A stretch of 64,000 bases of DNA from Augochlora pura (lineage: Eukaryota > Arthropoda > Insecta > Hymenoptera > Halictidae): assembly GCF_028453695.1 (NCBI RefSeq), contig NC_135773.1, positions 12,090,001-12,154,000 on the forward strand, given 5' to 3'. The notes beneath the pieces were generated by a model. The model was given only the letters and a program-made list of their open reading frames with translations. It made no database searches and was not told where the DNA came from. Positions 33,706 to 45,260 of this stretch are shown here, one piece after another. Numbering within the stretch: position 1 is the first letter of the stretch; each line of letters opens with the position of its first letter. The position numbers and the translations under genes were made by a program.

Positions 33706-34270
33706 CCCTCCGCCATTTCACGCCGGAATATGTACTAGGTTCCTGATTGTTAGCCACGAAATTAACTGAAGTAACGTGTCACGCACCTATTCGATATCCA
33801 TTCGAAATGAACGGTATTTATCGATTAATTGTCGCGGATGTGTTTTAGGATTAGGATATTTAATCCATTACGATTGTGTAGATGTAATTGTTCAGTGAAT
33901 TTCGCTATGGAGAAAGTTTACTAATTCTAGTATTAATACAATAATATCAATTTATTAAATAAATGTGTTAAGTTGGTATTAGTAATTTGATATCGATATT
34001 GAATTAATATGAATTTAATATTATGCCGATATTAAATTAATACGAATGCAATATTAGCAATATTAAATCAGTAATAAATGAAAATCAATACATTTCGATT
34101 TATTTACGTACAGTAATGTTACGAAACATGTTCAAACGATAAAGAATTCTTACATTGTTAGATTAAATAATAAAGATTCTATTGTTACTGTATTAGTTAT
34201 TGTAGAAGAAAAAACAGTATTTCTTGTACGAATAATGTGACTTTAGAATCGGCAGCGAATTTCTGGCAAA
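33706..34270. repeat. AT-rich spacer with 32-bp imperfect tandem
   Basis: CGATATTGAATTAATATGAA (from about 33992) recurs about 32 bases later as CGATATTAAATTAATACGAA, with a third partial unit to 34062. The rest is AT-rich with nothing recognised. Confidence 0.65.
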
Positions 34271-34501
34271 TAATTTTACGTATTCAGGAGAGGCATGATT
34301 TTCTTCGGTGGTTGGTGCCGAAGTTCTTTGTTCTATGATAATAGAATTCGTCTCGAGTTCCTCTCCCGCTTCCGTTGGTTCTTTTCGTTAGATGCTCCCG
34401 CCTCGCCGCTTCTAATTGGTCACCGCTGTGATGTATAGGTTGCCTCGGATTTGTCGTATCTACCGGACACATCTCTAACCTTTTCGTCTGCCGAATCTCT
34501 A

Positions 34502-34864
34502 ATGATCTCACGTCGAGGCACAGCGATAGCCAATTTAACGAATCCCTGGCCTATTTTCTACCGAGGACAATTCATCGTTAAGCTAGCTGCCATTGTGTTC
34601 CGTTTCCACAGGGTGGTCCCCGCGTCTCTGGCTGAATTAATACTTGCAACAACCGCTGCAGCAACTGCATTCGACAACTGCACTTTTATCTTAACTGTAT
34701 TCTTTTCAAACGTAGAGAGGAATTTGTTGCATGTTTTGAATTTTGTGTATGTGACAATTACTTGTGATATTAATGTGTCACGTAACTGTAATTGGATTTT
34801 TATGAGCTATTACAGTAATAGAGCAAATGATGTCTTTAATTCGATCCGATGCAACAACTATTAA
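34502..34864 (+). CDS. Unrecognised 120-aa hydrophobic ORF
   Basis: An ATG-to-stop frame in sequence of moderate to low GC. It is rich in Ile, Phe, Val and Asn, with hydrophobic stretches at about residues 24-35 and 48-75 that might span a membrane, and three Cys in the last third. An internal CACAGGGTGG resembles one end of the CAGGGTGT elements, but no second end was found. No family is recognised. A chance frame is likely. Confidence 0.13.
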   Translation: MISRRGTAIANLTNPWPIFYRGQFIVKLAAIVFRFHRVVPASLAELILATTAAATAFDNCTFILTVFFSNVERNLLHVLNFVYVTITCDINVSRNCNWIFMSYYSNRANDVFNSIRCNNY

Positions 34865-35280
34865 AACAATTATCGATTAAACTGTATTAAAGATTAACTG
34901 ACTAAAAAATAATGGATACATAGGACTAAAATTTGCATTATATTGTCAAAAAGATTTATTTTAGAAAGTATTCAAAACGACGATTGTTAATAATAAACTT
35001 ACTGAGCCCTAAACGCAAGTACTGTATCTTGTTTTATAATAATAACAGTTTTATTTTGCTTAAACTTCATAGGATTTTTACGAAAAATGTTCAAATAAAT
35101 TTCCCTTTCTTACTCTTCCATTTATTGTAAATCATTCATCCTTAGTATAATTTTGACTTTTATCTTAATGGCACATTAAATTGTATTGACTACGTAAATA
35201 AATAACGCAAAATGAAAATCGCCTTGTTTAACGAAAATTGAGTGCTTTCCTTAAACTAAAAAGGTCTCACAGTATTTATT
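34865..35280. other. AT-rich spacer, nothing recognised
   Basis: No supported features. Confidence 0.6.
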
Positions 35281-35900
35281 CGATTGCTACCTTCAACAAG
35301 ACATAGGTGTTCAAGAGAAAGGAGTGACGCGTGCGCCGCGACGCCGTTGTTTATAGCCCAGCAAGAGGGCCTAGGGGATCGTTCTAATTTAAAACACAGA
35401 GGTAACCTGTTCGCTTCGCATGATCGTGAAAAAATGACCGATCTTTTGTCAGCGGCGCCTGTAGGATCGCTTTTATAGCCTACTATTTCGAGCCGGTCGA
35501 AAAGTTTTGCCCCATGCGGAGGCAACTGCGACTAACGACGCGGCTCCGCCACCCGTTATTGTGCAAAACTGACAGGATTATTTAAGAGGCGACCGTGCCC
35601 AGGTTGGCCGAATTTACGAGACGCGTTCTCTGTGCCGAGGTTAACCAAATAATATACCTCCTGTTGCCCGATACAGGATCCGAAATCGATTCATCGCGGT
35701 AAATGGACGGGCACGCCGGTGAGGAACGACCGATCGCGAAATCGTAAAAATTGCTTAATAACCTGGCCGACTTCTGGTCGACGGTGTAGGCAACAAACTC
35801 CTGCCTTTTACAACCTTTTCGTGCTACCGTACGGAGGAATTTATTGTTAGCAATATTCATATAATTGAGAGAAGAAGTTGGCAATTTTGTATTCATGTTG
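35281..35900. other. Moderately GC-rich block
   Basis: Short frames in both directions; nothing is recognised. Confidence 0.5.
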
Positions 35901-36936
35901 TTTTGTAGAAGTGTTGTTTGATCTCAAAGTATTATTTTGCTAAAATTGTTTTACCCTTAAGTAGTATACCTAGCTTACATCTCACAGGTTATGTCACAGG
36001 TAAGTAATGTTAATTCTGTTATTATTGAGATAAAAGTAGTAATAAGATAGAAGTTACTTATTCTTATCTTGTACAGTAATAATGAAGGCATACGACATGG
36101 ACAGTTTTATTGAATAAAGGGAAGAGTATTAAAAAGGCTGAATACCTTTTATAAGGTAAATAGTATCAGCTTCAGAGGTAGGCCATAGTAGTTTAGGGTT
36201 AACAATATAATTACAAAACAGTATCATTAAAAATATAACTCTACATATTCATTGATAGTCATATCAGTTTTCAACTTCATTCATATCGTGACTGCGAATG
36301 TATTTCATTAGACTGCAGATTTTTAAGCAACAGAAAAATGTCTCTAATAGTGGTAAATAAAATGTATTTCTCCTCCTGATAATTTTAATTCATTAAAAAA
36401 AAAACGTAATAATTTCTTATTTGTCTCCTGTAATTTCTTATTAATTTCTTATTTCAATCTGACTATTTTACCAGATAAATCCTAACCTAAAACCTAAACA
36501 TCGTTTACTCGGCTATTCGATTTTCATTCTTTCCGCCGCGTTTAACGAAGTGATAACGGCACGCCGCAATTTCCGTTAGAAGTAAAGAAAATAAAACCGT
36601 TTAAGTGACTTCGGATGCATGCTAAATAAGTCTTTTTCCATAGACAAGATTAAAATTTCATGGTGTCGTCGGCAACGGTGGGGTTGTCGTTCCAGGGTTA
36701 AATTGAATAATTCGAACGTCCGCGCGAGTGTTAAAAATTAACGTCACCGTGACCAAAGCGTATCTGTTCGTAATAAGAAAGAACGAGATACGTTCTACGC
36801 TTGCACACCGTTACGACGAACAGGTTCCCCGCCATGAATTTACATTTTAATCTTGTCGCGAACTTATTACCCAAAAGAGGGGGGCAATCCTGCGCGGTTT
36901 CTGCGCGTTTAGCGCTCCGCGAACCCCGCGTATGTA
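35901..36936. other. AT-rich spacer then short GC-rich block
   Basis: A consensus donor-like CACAG|GTAAGT occurs at 35995-36004 in AT-rich DNA with no upstream exon. A TTTCTTATT motif recurs about four times at 36412-36453. From 36530 GC rises. No gene. Confidence 0.5.
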
Positions 36937-37276
36937 CAGGGTGTCCGATTTTATTATCATCAGGCAAATATCTCGAAAAATTCCAATGACATGGAAAAAC
37001 TATTTTAAGTAATACTTATACTAAATTAAGCGAAATTTACAACTATGTAGCATTTTAAAGACGTTATTATGCTAGTTAGATCAGTAGAAAATACAGGTTT
37101 TATTTTAAGAATTCGAAGTCAACATTTGGAGACTTCTTTAGGATTACTACAATGTCAAATAAATGACATCATAATTTATTCTCTTCGAAATCATGTACTA
37201 GTTTTATAAAACATTTCTTCGTATCGTTCGTGTTTTTCCAGATATTTATACGGGGGAATCAAAGCGGACCACCCTG
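36937..37276. mobile_element. CAGGGTGT-ended, TA-flanked MITE, copy 2
   Basis: The start CAGGGTGTCCGATTTTATT and the end, CAGGGTGGTCCGCTTTGATT when reverse-complemented, form imperfect inverted termini of about 20 bases with TA on both sides. AT-rich, 340 bp, no transposase frame. The ends match copies at 16.3 and 37.8 kb. Confidence 0.72.
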
Positions 37277-37804
37277 TATATGATCAACTTCCTATATTTA
37301 CGAACCACATAAATCCTCCGAGAATTCAATTAACGTTTAACTTGAAGGCAGAAATGATGCATCGCGACGGTGCAGTTCGGAACGAATTTTGAACGAGTCC
37401 CGATCTGTCTATCCCCTAACTGAGACAGGGATAGAGAATCCGAAACAAACCAGGAACGAATGCTTGGGCCCCGGGTCTGATATACGTAGGTGGGCCTAAA
37501 CGTTCTTTGTTGTTATATTGTAGAATAGGAAATTGATATTTAATCGATGTTATTAAACTGCGAATTTTTATGAGAAATAAAATTTATCTACATTAATTCG
37601 AGGGTGCAGGATGTATTTATGTTTGCAATCATTTTCTTAAGCGTCTTTGTTATAAATGCACGAAATCCATAGTCTAAATATCGTGCTGCAAATAAAATGA
37701 GAAATCTATTAATTTTTTTTTCATTGACCACTTCATTGTGTTTATACAATTTTTAAATATATAAGAAAGTAATCTGTCGTTTTATAAATCTGCATTTCAA
37801 TATA
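37277..37804. other. Spacer between two CAGGGTGT elements
   Basis: Moderate GC to 37500, then AT-rich; nothing is recognised. Confidence 0.55.
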
Positions 37805-38243
37805 CAGGGTGTCCAGTGATATAAACTTCAGTGATATAAAATAAAGATCATGCTCTTAAATTATTTTATACCTAACCTTGACATCTTTTTTGTGACTGGC
37901 CAACACATAAATTTGACAATTAAAGTTTCCTCTTTACAAAGCCACCTTGAACTTTAGTGTACAATCTTTTTAATCACTTTATTAAGCTATAAATGAAAGA
38001 TACACAGTGAATATATTTTAAGTATTTAATGGTGTCATCAATGAAATGTTTTAATTTGTAAAATATCGTTCACTGGAATATTACTGTCCTGGACAAGTCA
38101 CCTTATTTTTTAAAGCGTTGCTAACCTACTGCATTGCGACTGAACACGATAAAACTACTAAAAGATAATCGAATAAAATTCTTCAAGCTCAAAGGGTTCA
38201 ACTAACTTCGTTCAAGGAACGAAGGTTCGTACACGACACCCTG
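37805..38243. mobile_element. CAGGGTGT-ended, TA-flanked MITE, copy 3
   Basis: It starts CAGGGTGTCC and ends GACACCCTG, with TA at 37803-37804 and 38244-38245. 439 bp, AT-rich and non-coding. A short direct repeat AGTGATATAAA follows the left end. Confidence 0.68.
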
Positions 38244-38830
38244 TACAGTTGGAGGGAACCCGTGGAATCTATCGTGTCTGGCCGGTGTTCACGAGGAGAA
38301 GAACTAGAGTAGCCTGGAGGGCCGGACGCCATACCCTGTTATACGCCTATGCCGCCACTTAAAAGTCCCCGGGCTGGGTTCTAGATTAGGGAATTCAGAC
38401 GTCGAAGCCCGGGCTGAGGGTCTACACAGGGGATGCGGTCCTCGAGCACCTTTTTTGTCTAGGGCCGGGGCGTAACGTCCTCTCGGATATTTGGCCCTCG
38501 TTAGATCGTGCGGAACATCGTTACGAGACAGGCGACCGTATAAAGGGAATCGCCGCTGCGAAGCAAGTTTTATGGTGAAACATTAGCTGATTGGTCGGTC
38601 GCGGAATTGCCGTTATAAATTCCATTGATATTAATGCGCGGTTCGTGACAATCCTGCGAAACGTTTAATTGGTCGTTGTCGCGTGTGTCTGCGATCAAAC
38701 CCGAACGATTTTTCCCGTAGGGTAGAATTATTCCTCGGTGCTCCCGCGTTGCGAGTATTCAAATCGACCGCTGAAATGTCGGCGACGTAAGGGAGGGACG
38801 TTGCGTTACAGCATCGTTAACTATGAATAT
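38244..38830. other. GC-rich island
   Basis: CpG-rich with a 40-bp-spaced direct repeat, listed next. No protein is recognised. Confidence 0.5.
38368..38424 (+). repeat. Direct repeat CCCGGGCTG(A)GGKTCTA
   Basis: CCCGGGCTGGGTTCTA at 38368 and CCCGGGCTGAGGGTCTA at 38408, each with the palindrome CCCGGG. Confidence 0.8.
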
Positions 38831-40010
38831 TATTCCAGGATTAAATAGTGTTTTAGTTTATGATCATGGACTACCAAATAATGATAGAGCAACAAATGTC
38901 CATTAATTTCTTATTACGTATTTAGTGCATCGAATTGAGTCGAAAAATCTTCCGTGATGGTAATTATCAGACTGCATTTTTATTGCCGTATTATTTATTT
39001 ACATACTATATTATATATGTACTCTGGTCATAGAATTATGTAAAATTTAGTATGAAATCATTGTGTCACTGCTGCTTTTACTTTCGTGCAAAGTGAAGTA
39101 TGTTATATCCATTTGCAGCATTTTATCGCAAGAGAATCTTTTGAAATAACAACTTCTTAATAAATTATGACTATCATTTACATGAGTCATCAGACTGAAG
39201 CAGTAATTCAACAACTAATCAATAATTCGCATCAACTATCTTTTTCATCCATGCCTTTTCATATTTCATACATCCTTTTTGCATCCGCCAGAGTCTCCTT
39301 CCTTTCTTATTTAACATTTAAACCGCGTTTATAATAAAACAACAATCTCACATACCTTGATTCTTAATCCGTTGCCTTACGATTTTATTCAGACGTTCAC
39401 AAATTGAATATATGATTCGATTCAAATCGGTGATCTATGCACGCTACGATGAACAGAATATTATTTGCATTCCTTTAATCTTCTGCGGTTTGTGTAACTT
39501 TGAAGACGCGCCTGCTTTAGCCCGATTTTATTTTTAGCCACGATGTTGCAAAAAATGTCTCGACCTGTTGTTTATCCTTCATAATGGAGGAGATTATGCA
39601 TCGTGATTTTTAAAATTTACCTAACAATTCAAGGAACTGCAAGCTTTTTAATTCTTTGCTTTCGAGATCGTGTTAACGCTAAATCATTTTTGTAAGATTC
39701 ACTTAACGCAATTTATGCATATGAAATTGATTCTTGCAATTCACAAAATAGGCGTATTTTCAACAGCTTTTTTTACAAAATGTAAATAAGGTTATGTAAA
39801 GTTATTTTAGGACGTGGTATGACAGTTTTATGGCGTCGCTTCGGATGCAAAGGATATTCGTTGATTCGTTGATAAATAAAAATTGATGCTTCCTAGTTTC
39901 AAGTGACATAAGCTTTGTTATACTCTTACAAAAATTTGGACTACGTGTAGAATTGAGTTTTTACATTGAGCAATTACAATTGAAGGAGTTAAAGACTGCA
40001 CACATACGCG
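38831..40010. other. AT-rich spacer, nothing recognised
   Basis: AT-rich throughout with short frames only. Confidence 0.6.
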
Positions 40011-40818
40011 TCAAAATTTCCGCCGCGGAAGAATGTTTCTGTCGCAGCCAGCATGACGACGATGACGATGTCTAAGTAATCAATGCCGACCATTTGATTG
40101 TTTAGCGGATGATAGCTGACAATTTCGTGAGTCAGCGATTCCCCGTAGGGCTCGGTGGCTCGTTAGCCCCGACCGTCGAGTTAGCGCCCTAAACGCAAAC
40201 ATCAATCACCATTAACCCCCGGCCATCCGATCGTCTTAATCGTTTCCGAAAATTTCGCTCGCCGAAATTCGTAAATCCCCGCCGTGGATGGGACGCGCGC
40301 GCGCGAGGCCCCGATTAAAGACATTTCGGCCGGGCTAATTGTAATCCGGCCGCGGTAACCAGATATCCCCGCGGGACGGAATGAACATGTCCCGACCCCC
40401 AGAAATCCCTTTTCAAACGGACACGCATGAATCATTTGACCGACGACGAGGCACAGCCAACTTCTGCAACAGGGTTCCAGAAGTTGCTTCATAATTTACC
40501 GAATTAACGACGCAGACCGATAAATCTCACGATAGACGATTCCATTTAATAATCCCCGGGACTGGCTCAGGAATAGCCAATCTTAATCCCTAATCCGCCT
40601 CGTCGCTCTGGGTCCCTAATTATCGCCGCTTGTTAGTACCTATACCGCGCGTAACTCGACCCGACTGAACAGTCCGTGTTCTTCGAAACTATGATAAAAG
40701 GGAATATTATTCTATAGAATGTTTGTAGAAAATAACGCGACTGATACATTGATACATCTTTGATACATTGATCACGGCTTGGAGTCAATTCTTGTTCATC
40801 GAAAGAGTAGAATGCATA
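40011..40818. other. GC-rich island
   Basis: A GACGATGACGATG run near 40052-40067 and TAATT cores within GC-rich DNA around 40335 and 40620. A 96-codon minus-strand frame is not recognised. Confidence 0.45.
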
Positions 40819-41142
40819 TTAACCGGTTGACTGCTAAGCAATTCTTTCAAGAACGCACGAAAACTGCGAGACATGTTTTGACTTGATGTTGTCAAATGAA
40901 ACACTCTCATTTAGACAAATATCAATCAATTTTAATAATTCTTTTTGTATTATAAAGAAACAATATTAATTGTGATTGTGAATAAGTAAAATAAACATTA
41001 AATTGTTTTTTTTCTTTGAAAATTAAAATTTATAAAAAGATAACTTACGGTTTATCGATCTTCTCTTATGATCAATAAACGTGCGGTTTTAGAGGACAAA
41101 CGAACGCAGCGCTTTTGCGCCGCGTAGCAGTCAAACGGTTAA
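40819..41142. mobile_element. piggyBac-type MITE (TTAA element D)
   Basis: TTAA+CCGGTTGACTGCTAAGC on the left and TTAA+CCGTTTGACTGCTACGC on the right when reverse-complemented. 324 bp including both TTAA; the interior is AT-rich and non-coding. Confidence 0.8.
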
Positions 41143-41469
41143 TGTCTCCCATGGTGACTCGGGGCTCTATATTCCAGATCGTAGTTTTATAAATTTTCTA
41201 TTTACCACCTTATTGCAATTCTTGTTGAATTCTGCATATAATCGTAAACATTTTTATGTTAATCATTATATCTACTATTACTACGATTTCTGAACTGGTT
41301 ATATAAAAATTATTGTAACTCCAGGAAATGAGGAGATCCTTGGGTCCTTTGGTGTGACGTTTTCCTTTACTGCGAGGGTTACGCTTAGACTCTGCTCCGC
41401 GTTCGAAGGAATGAATAGGGAATGAATTTTCTGAATCTTTTATTAAGTTGAAAAATCGCAGAAATATTA
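41143..41469. other. Spacer between TTAA elements D and E
   Basis: Mixed composition; a 95-codon minus-strand frame is unrecognised. Confidence 0.5.
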
Positions 41470-41623
41470 TTAACACGTTGAATGCTACGGTGGTCACCGG
41501 TGACCGGCACTTAAATTAGCAATGACGTCATGGGGGCCACCGGTGACCGGCGCGCCCATATCTACCGCATAATAGAAAATTCATCGTGGCGCCACAAAAT
41601 TGGCTTGGCATTCAACGTGTTAA
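41470..41623. mobile_element. piggyBac-type MITE (TTAA element E) with CACCGGTG palindromes
   Basis: Perfect ends TTAACACGTTGAATGC and its exact reverse complement, 154 bp. Inside are GGTCACCGGTGACC, a perfect 14-bp palindrome, and a second near copy (GGCCACCGGTGACC) about 40 bases on. Short and well preserved. Confidence 0.85.
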
Positions 41624-42540
41624 TAACAAACTCATCCATTTAGTTGTAATTTTAGTTCTAATAAAATTCAGAAAATTCACTCCTTGTCCATTATTTGGAA
41701 CGTCACTCAGAATCTGAATATAGTCTCCTCCTTGTCCCAATAATTCTTGATCACTCCAAAGCATACAAATATTTGCAAGCTCCATAAAAATATGATTCAG
41801 AAGAAGAAGATACGATTCAGTTTTGAAAATGTTAGCGAACGTAACCGGCAGCGTTGCAGTAAATTTCGATTCCTACGGCGAATAGACTCGCTCTCACATA
41901 GGGGCATAGTAAGTGGATCAGTCTAAATGAAGAAGGCTGTTTTTTTAGACTGTTCCTCGGACAGCTCTTCCGGATAAGTCCGTCCGAGTAAAAGACACGA
42001 CCCGCTGGTTGATCCCCCAACGATTTCCACGAAGATTCCACGGAATCCTGGGACGTGGGCCGCTTTCTCGTCTAGAAAGCACCAACGAAGCCGTAGACTT
42101 CCTAGACGAGGCATGTGGCATTCCGTGAAACTGGCGACCTGGCATCAGGATGAGCCACGACTCTGCACCGTAATCAGGGACACGCGCTCGTTCCGGAGCT
42201 GACTTTAACCCAGAAGGTTAAGTATAGCACTTCCTGCCCGGTGTTTCTGTAGCTCTTGCCCTTTATCCACGACTACGAGGAGAGGTCCGAGAGTACGACT
42301 GCCAATCGGGATTGATACCCTATGGTGCGCCACATTCGAGAAACGTGGATCGAGCTTATAATCGACCACACAGATTGCATCGTTACGGTTTTATCGTAGA
42401 TCGTTGAATTCGTTTTCGGATACGATGATGAGTATGATTGAGAATCGCGGTGCCATTTAGAATATCCAAGTTGACGAATATGTCCTAGTATGTTCAGTTG
42501 TGGAAGAATTATTGACATCGTGTGACCCCTCGATGCTAGC
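41624..42540. other. Mixed spacer with 44-nt hairpin
   Basis: AT-rich, then moderate GC. CTCGTCTAG (42067-42075) pairs perfectly with CTAGACGAG (42102-42110), extended inward by three more pairs after one mismatch. It is shorter than an animal microRNA precursor. No gene is recognised. Confidence 0.5.
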
Positions 42541-42725
42541 ATGGGTATTAGTATGATGGTTCCGTATAACATAGATATTACTATGATCGTTCCATATAGC
42601 ATAGGTATTACTATGATGGTTCCATATAGCATAAGTATACATACTATAATGGTTCCATATAGCATAGGTATTACTATGATGGTTCCATATGAAATAGGCA
42701 TTCTTATGATGGTTCCGTATAATTC
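42541..42725 (+). repeat. 30-bp minisatellite, about six copies
   Basis: Units of the type GGTATTACTATGATGGTTCC followed by ATATAGCATA, nearly all 30 bp with one 33-bp unit. As the period is a multiple of three and no unit contains a stop in several phases, three frames are open through it (one plus, two minus, up to 175 codons including flanks). These frames are a by-product of the repeat. Confidence 0.95.
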
Positions 42726-43349
42726 TGTATAATTTTCGTATAGTTGCTGTACCATTTTTAATTTTGGTACACAAAAGAATTCAAAACAATTTCTCTTCAT
42801 TTAGTTTATATACATTATATTGCAATCCAAATAAACAAAATTAATAAAGAAAATTGCTCGAGACACATAACCAATGCCTAAAACCAAAGACCAATGCACC
42901 TTCGACATCCTGTGAGACATATATCACAGAGAACTCGCTGACCGATTCCTGATCCTTCGCATAATTCAATTTGTAGATCCGAGCATTCCTGCCAATAAGG
43001 AAACGCTCGCTCGAAGTACACGATCGTTTTTTTCCACATAAGAAACCGATCGGGAAACGATGAATCGGTCGTTGAATTAAAAAGCGCACCGGGCATTAAT
43101 TCGAAGGGGATACTTCGCCGAGATAAAGGCTTAAAAGGCTACCAATTTTTATTGCTTGTTACATTAGCATTACGACACGTGAGAAAACACTCGCCGTGAC
43201 GGAACCAGTGTCACGTGATTCCAACTGAAAGTGGCTACTGTTTACGAGTCCGTGTAATGAGCGTATATGGCGAGACGTGGAAAGAAGACGCTAAAGGAGA
43301 GGATAGTCGTGACCTCAAAACGAAGGTCAGGACACGTCTGTGTACGTGT
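42726..43349. other. Mixed spacer, nothing recognised
   Basis: AT-rich then moderate GC. Short frames only. Confidence 0.55.
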
Positions 43350-43352
43350 CTG

Positions 43353-43411
<59 letters not shown>
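43350..43411 (+). repeat. (CT)n microsatellite
   Basis: A CT run of about 60 bases with one CTTT interruption. Confidence 0.97.
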
Positions 43412-43413
<2 letters not shown>

Positions 43414-43829
43414 GCTCGCAAATGTAATGCCAACTTGTGTCCAGGCTGCACCTGTTTTCTTGACGTTTCGAATCAAGGTCCCCGTTGTGATGTATCTGTT
43501 GCGATATCCGATGCGATCGTATCGAGGGAAATCGATGTGAAACTGTACTTTTTTATTTCTCTTAATAGTTCAATGATTTCTCCCATAATGTCTAATGCTT
43601 GACGTCATTTCGTAATATATCGCGAGGTCTCTGTATCTGGGTCGTGTAACATGTATTTTTTGTTAATTATGTGTTATTTATTCAAGCAGAGAAATTATTT
43701 CTTAGGCAAATTAGATGGGCAGTATAAAATATTTTATTTGTACATCTGCAACATTTGCTCGAATTGATCATTTTGAAATTCTTTATAATAATTGAGATTG
43801 TTGAGTTACGTTCATAGAAAATAGTTTTG
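43412..43829. other. Mixed to AT-rich spacer
   Basis: Nothing is recognised apart from frames running out of the CT repeat. Confidence 0.55.
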
Positions 43830-44010
43830 TAATATAATAGAAATATAATTTAATGCAATATAATACAGTATAATGTAATAATATAATACAATATAATGGA
43901 ATAGTATAATACAATATAATGTAATAATATAATATAATACAATATAATGTAATAGTATAATATCATATAATATAATGTAATAGTATAATATCATATAATG
44001 CAATATAACA
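43830..44010 (+). repeat. AT-rich (TATAATRYAATA)n minisatellite
   Basis: Irregular tandem units built on ATATAATGTAATA and ATATAATACA span about 180 bases. The minus-strand 70-codon Ile/Tyr/Leu frame here is repeat-derived. Confidence 0.93.
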
Positions 44011-44868
44011 TTTAGTTCGGTCATTAAAATCTTACCGATTTAGTAATGACACCTATATGCTATAATTCAATGAAGGCAGCAACCAGAATTTTTTGAAATT
44101 ACAACTCGCTGTTCTTTTCCTTTAAAGCCGCAGAATTATTTAGCTGCTACGATTTATGTACCGCTATGAGAAAAGCATATATTATTAGCGAATATATTGC
44201 TATGACACACGTTTCTCAGGAACATGGCGGCATGATATAATTTCTTCGCAGATATGTATTACGGAATGACTCCGTGAGGTAGCGATGCAAGAACGACAGA
44301 ACAGGAAGTTTAATCATCGCCTCACATTTCCCGACAGCATACTATTCCGTATCTGTAACGACAACTACAGCATCAACAACTAACACGAGCAATTTAACAG
44401 AATTTTCTCGGACTCTCTTCAGTCAGATAGGCACAGTTTCTTTCATTGCCGAGCATCGATAAAACTGTTTCCTACGAAACGTTCGCGTCGCGAATGAACT
44501 CGCGTTTAATCATTTCTTGCAGAAACGATCGCTTTAGAGCAACGCGTTCGAGGAGTGTTTACATTTTAACATTTAACGATTTGTTTCCCAAGCGCGCGAT
44601 CAGCTGAAATAATTGCGACACACTAGTCTTAAATTCTGTTACAGTCTTTCCGGGTCAACAAAAACTCTGAGAATCGTGCCACCCATTCATTCATACTAAA
44701 TATGGCCGCGCGGAGTCCCACGTAATTTCTCCCAATGATTGCGGACAACGTGCTTAAACCAGCACGGCCATCGTTACAGAAAATCCTTCTATTCATTATG
44801 AAAATCTTTGCACGGTTAATATACAAAATCGTGGAACGATTCACTTATTCGTCGGCATCATTCCCTCG
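44011..44868. other. Mixed spacer, nothing recognised
   Basis: Moderate GC with short frames; no element ends or RNA genes. Confidence 0.55.
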
Positions 44869-45015
44869 TTCATGTGAAAAACCTCTTGGAGCTAAACGTG
44901 TAAGATCGTCCCACAATTTATTTACGTATCAACAATATTTTCTTATTCATGTGAAAATCTCTTCGGTGCGAAAGGTAAAATCGTTCCATAATTTATTTAG
45001 TTATCAGCATTTTCA
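44869..45015 (+). repeat. Two-copy tandem repeat, about 77-bp period
   Basis: TTCATGTGAAAA starts at 44869 and 44946; AATTTATTTA and TATCA blocks recur in register. The copies differ by several substitutions and small indels, so it is older than the 17.2-kb duplication. Confidence 0.85.
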
Positions 45016-45149
45016 CTAATTACGATAGCAGAACCTACAATACTTGTTGATTAATTCGCAGATGGTGGACGTTTGCATGAAACTGATTTTCTCAATTCCA
45101 TGTTAAACTCTTTCTTTCTTTGCTTTCGAAAGTATCTTCAATGTTGTTA

Positions 45150-45260
45150 AATCATATATTATATATTCAGTCATTTTATATTCATTTATTTTATATTCAT
45201 TTATTCTATATTCATATTCTATATTTATTCATTATTCTATAGTCTATATTCGTTCAAATT
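45150..45260 (+). repeat. TTCATTTATTTTATA low-complexity tandem
   Basis: Imperfect repeats of TATATTCATTTATT units. Confidence 0.85.

Noticed and set aside
34612..34630. CACAGGGTGGTCCC as an end of a CAGGGTGT element
   Set aside because: No TA-flanked partner end could be found.
42273..42800. 175-codon minus-strand frame with a 10-residue repeat
   Set aside because: It is generated by the 30-bp minisatellite; sister frames are equally open.
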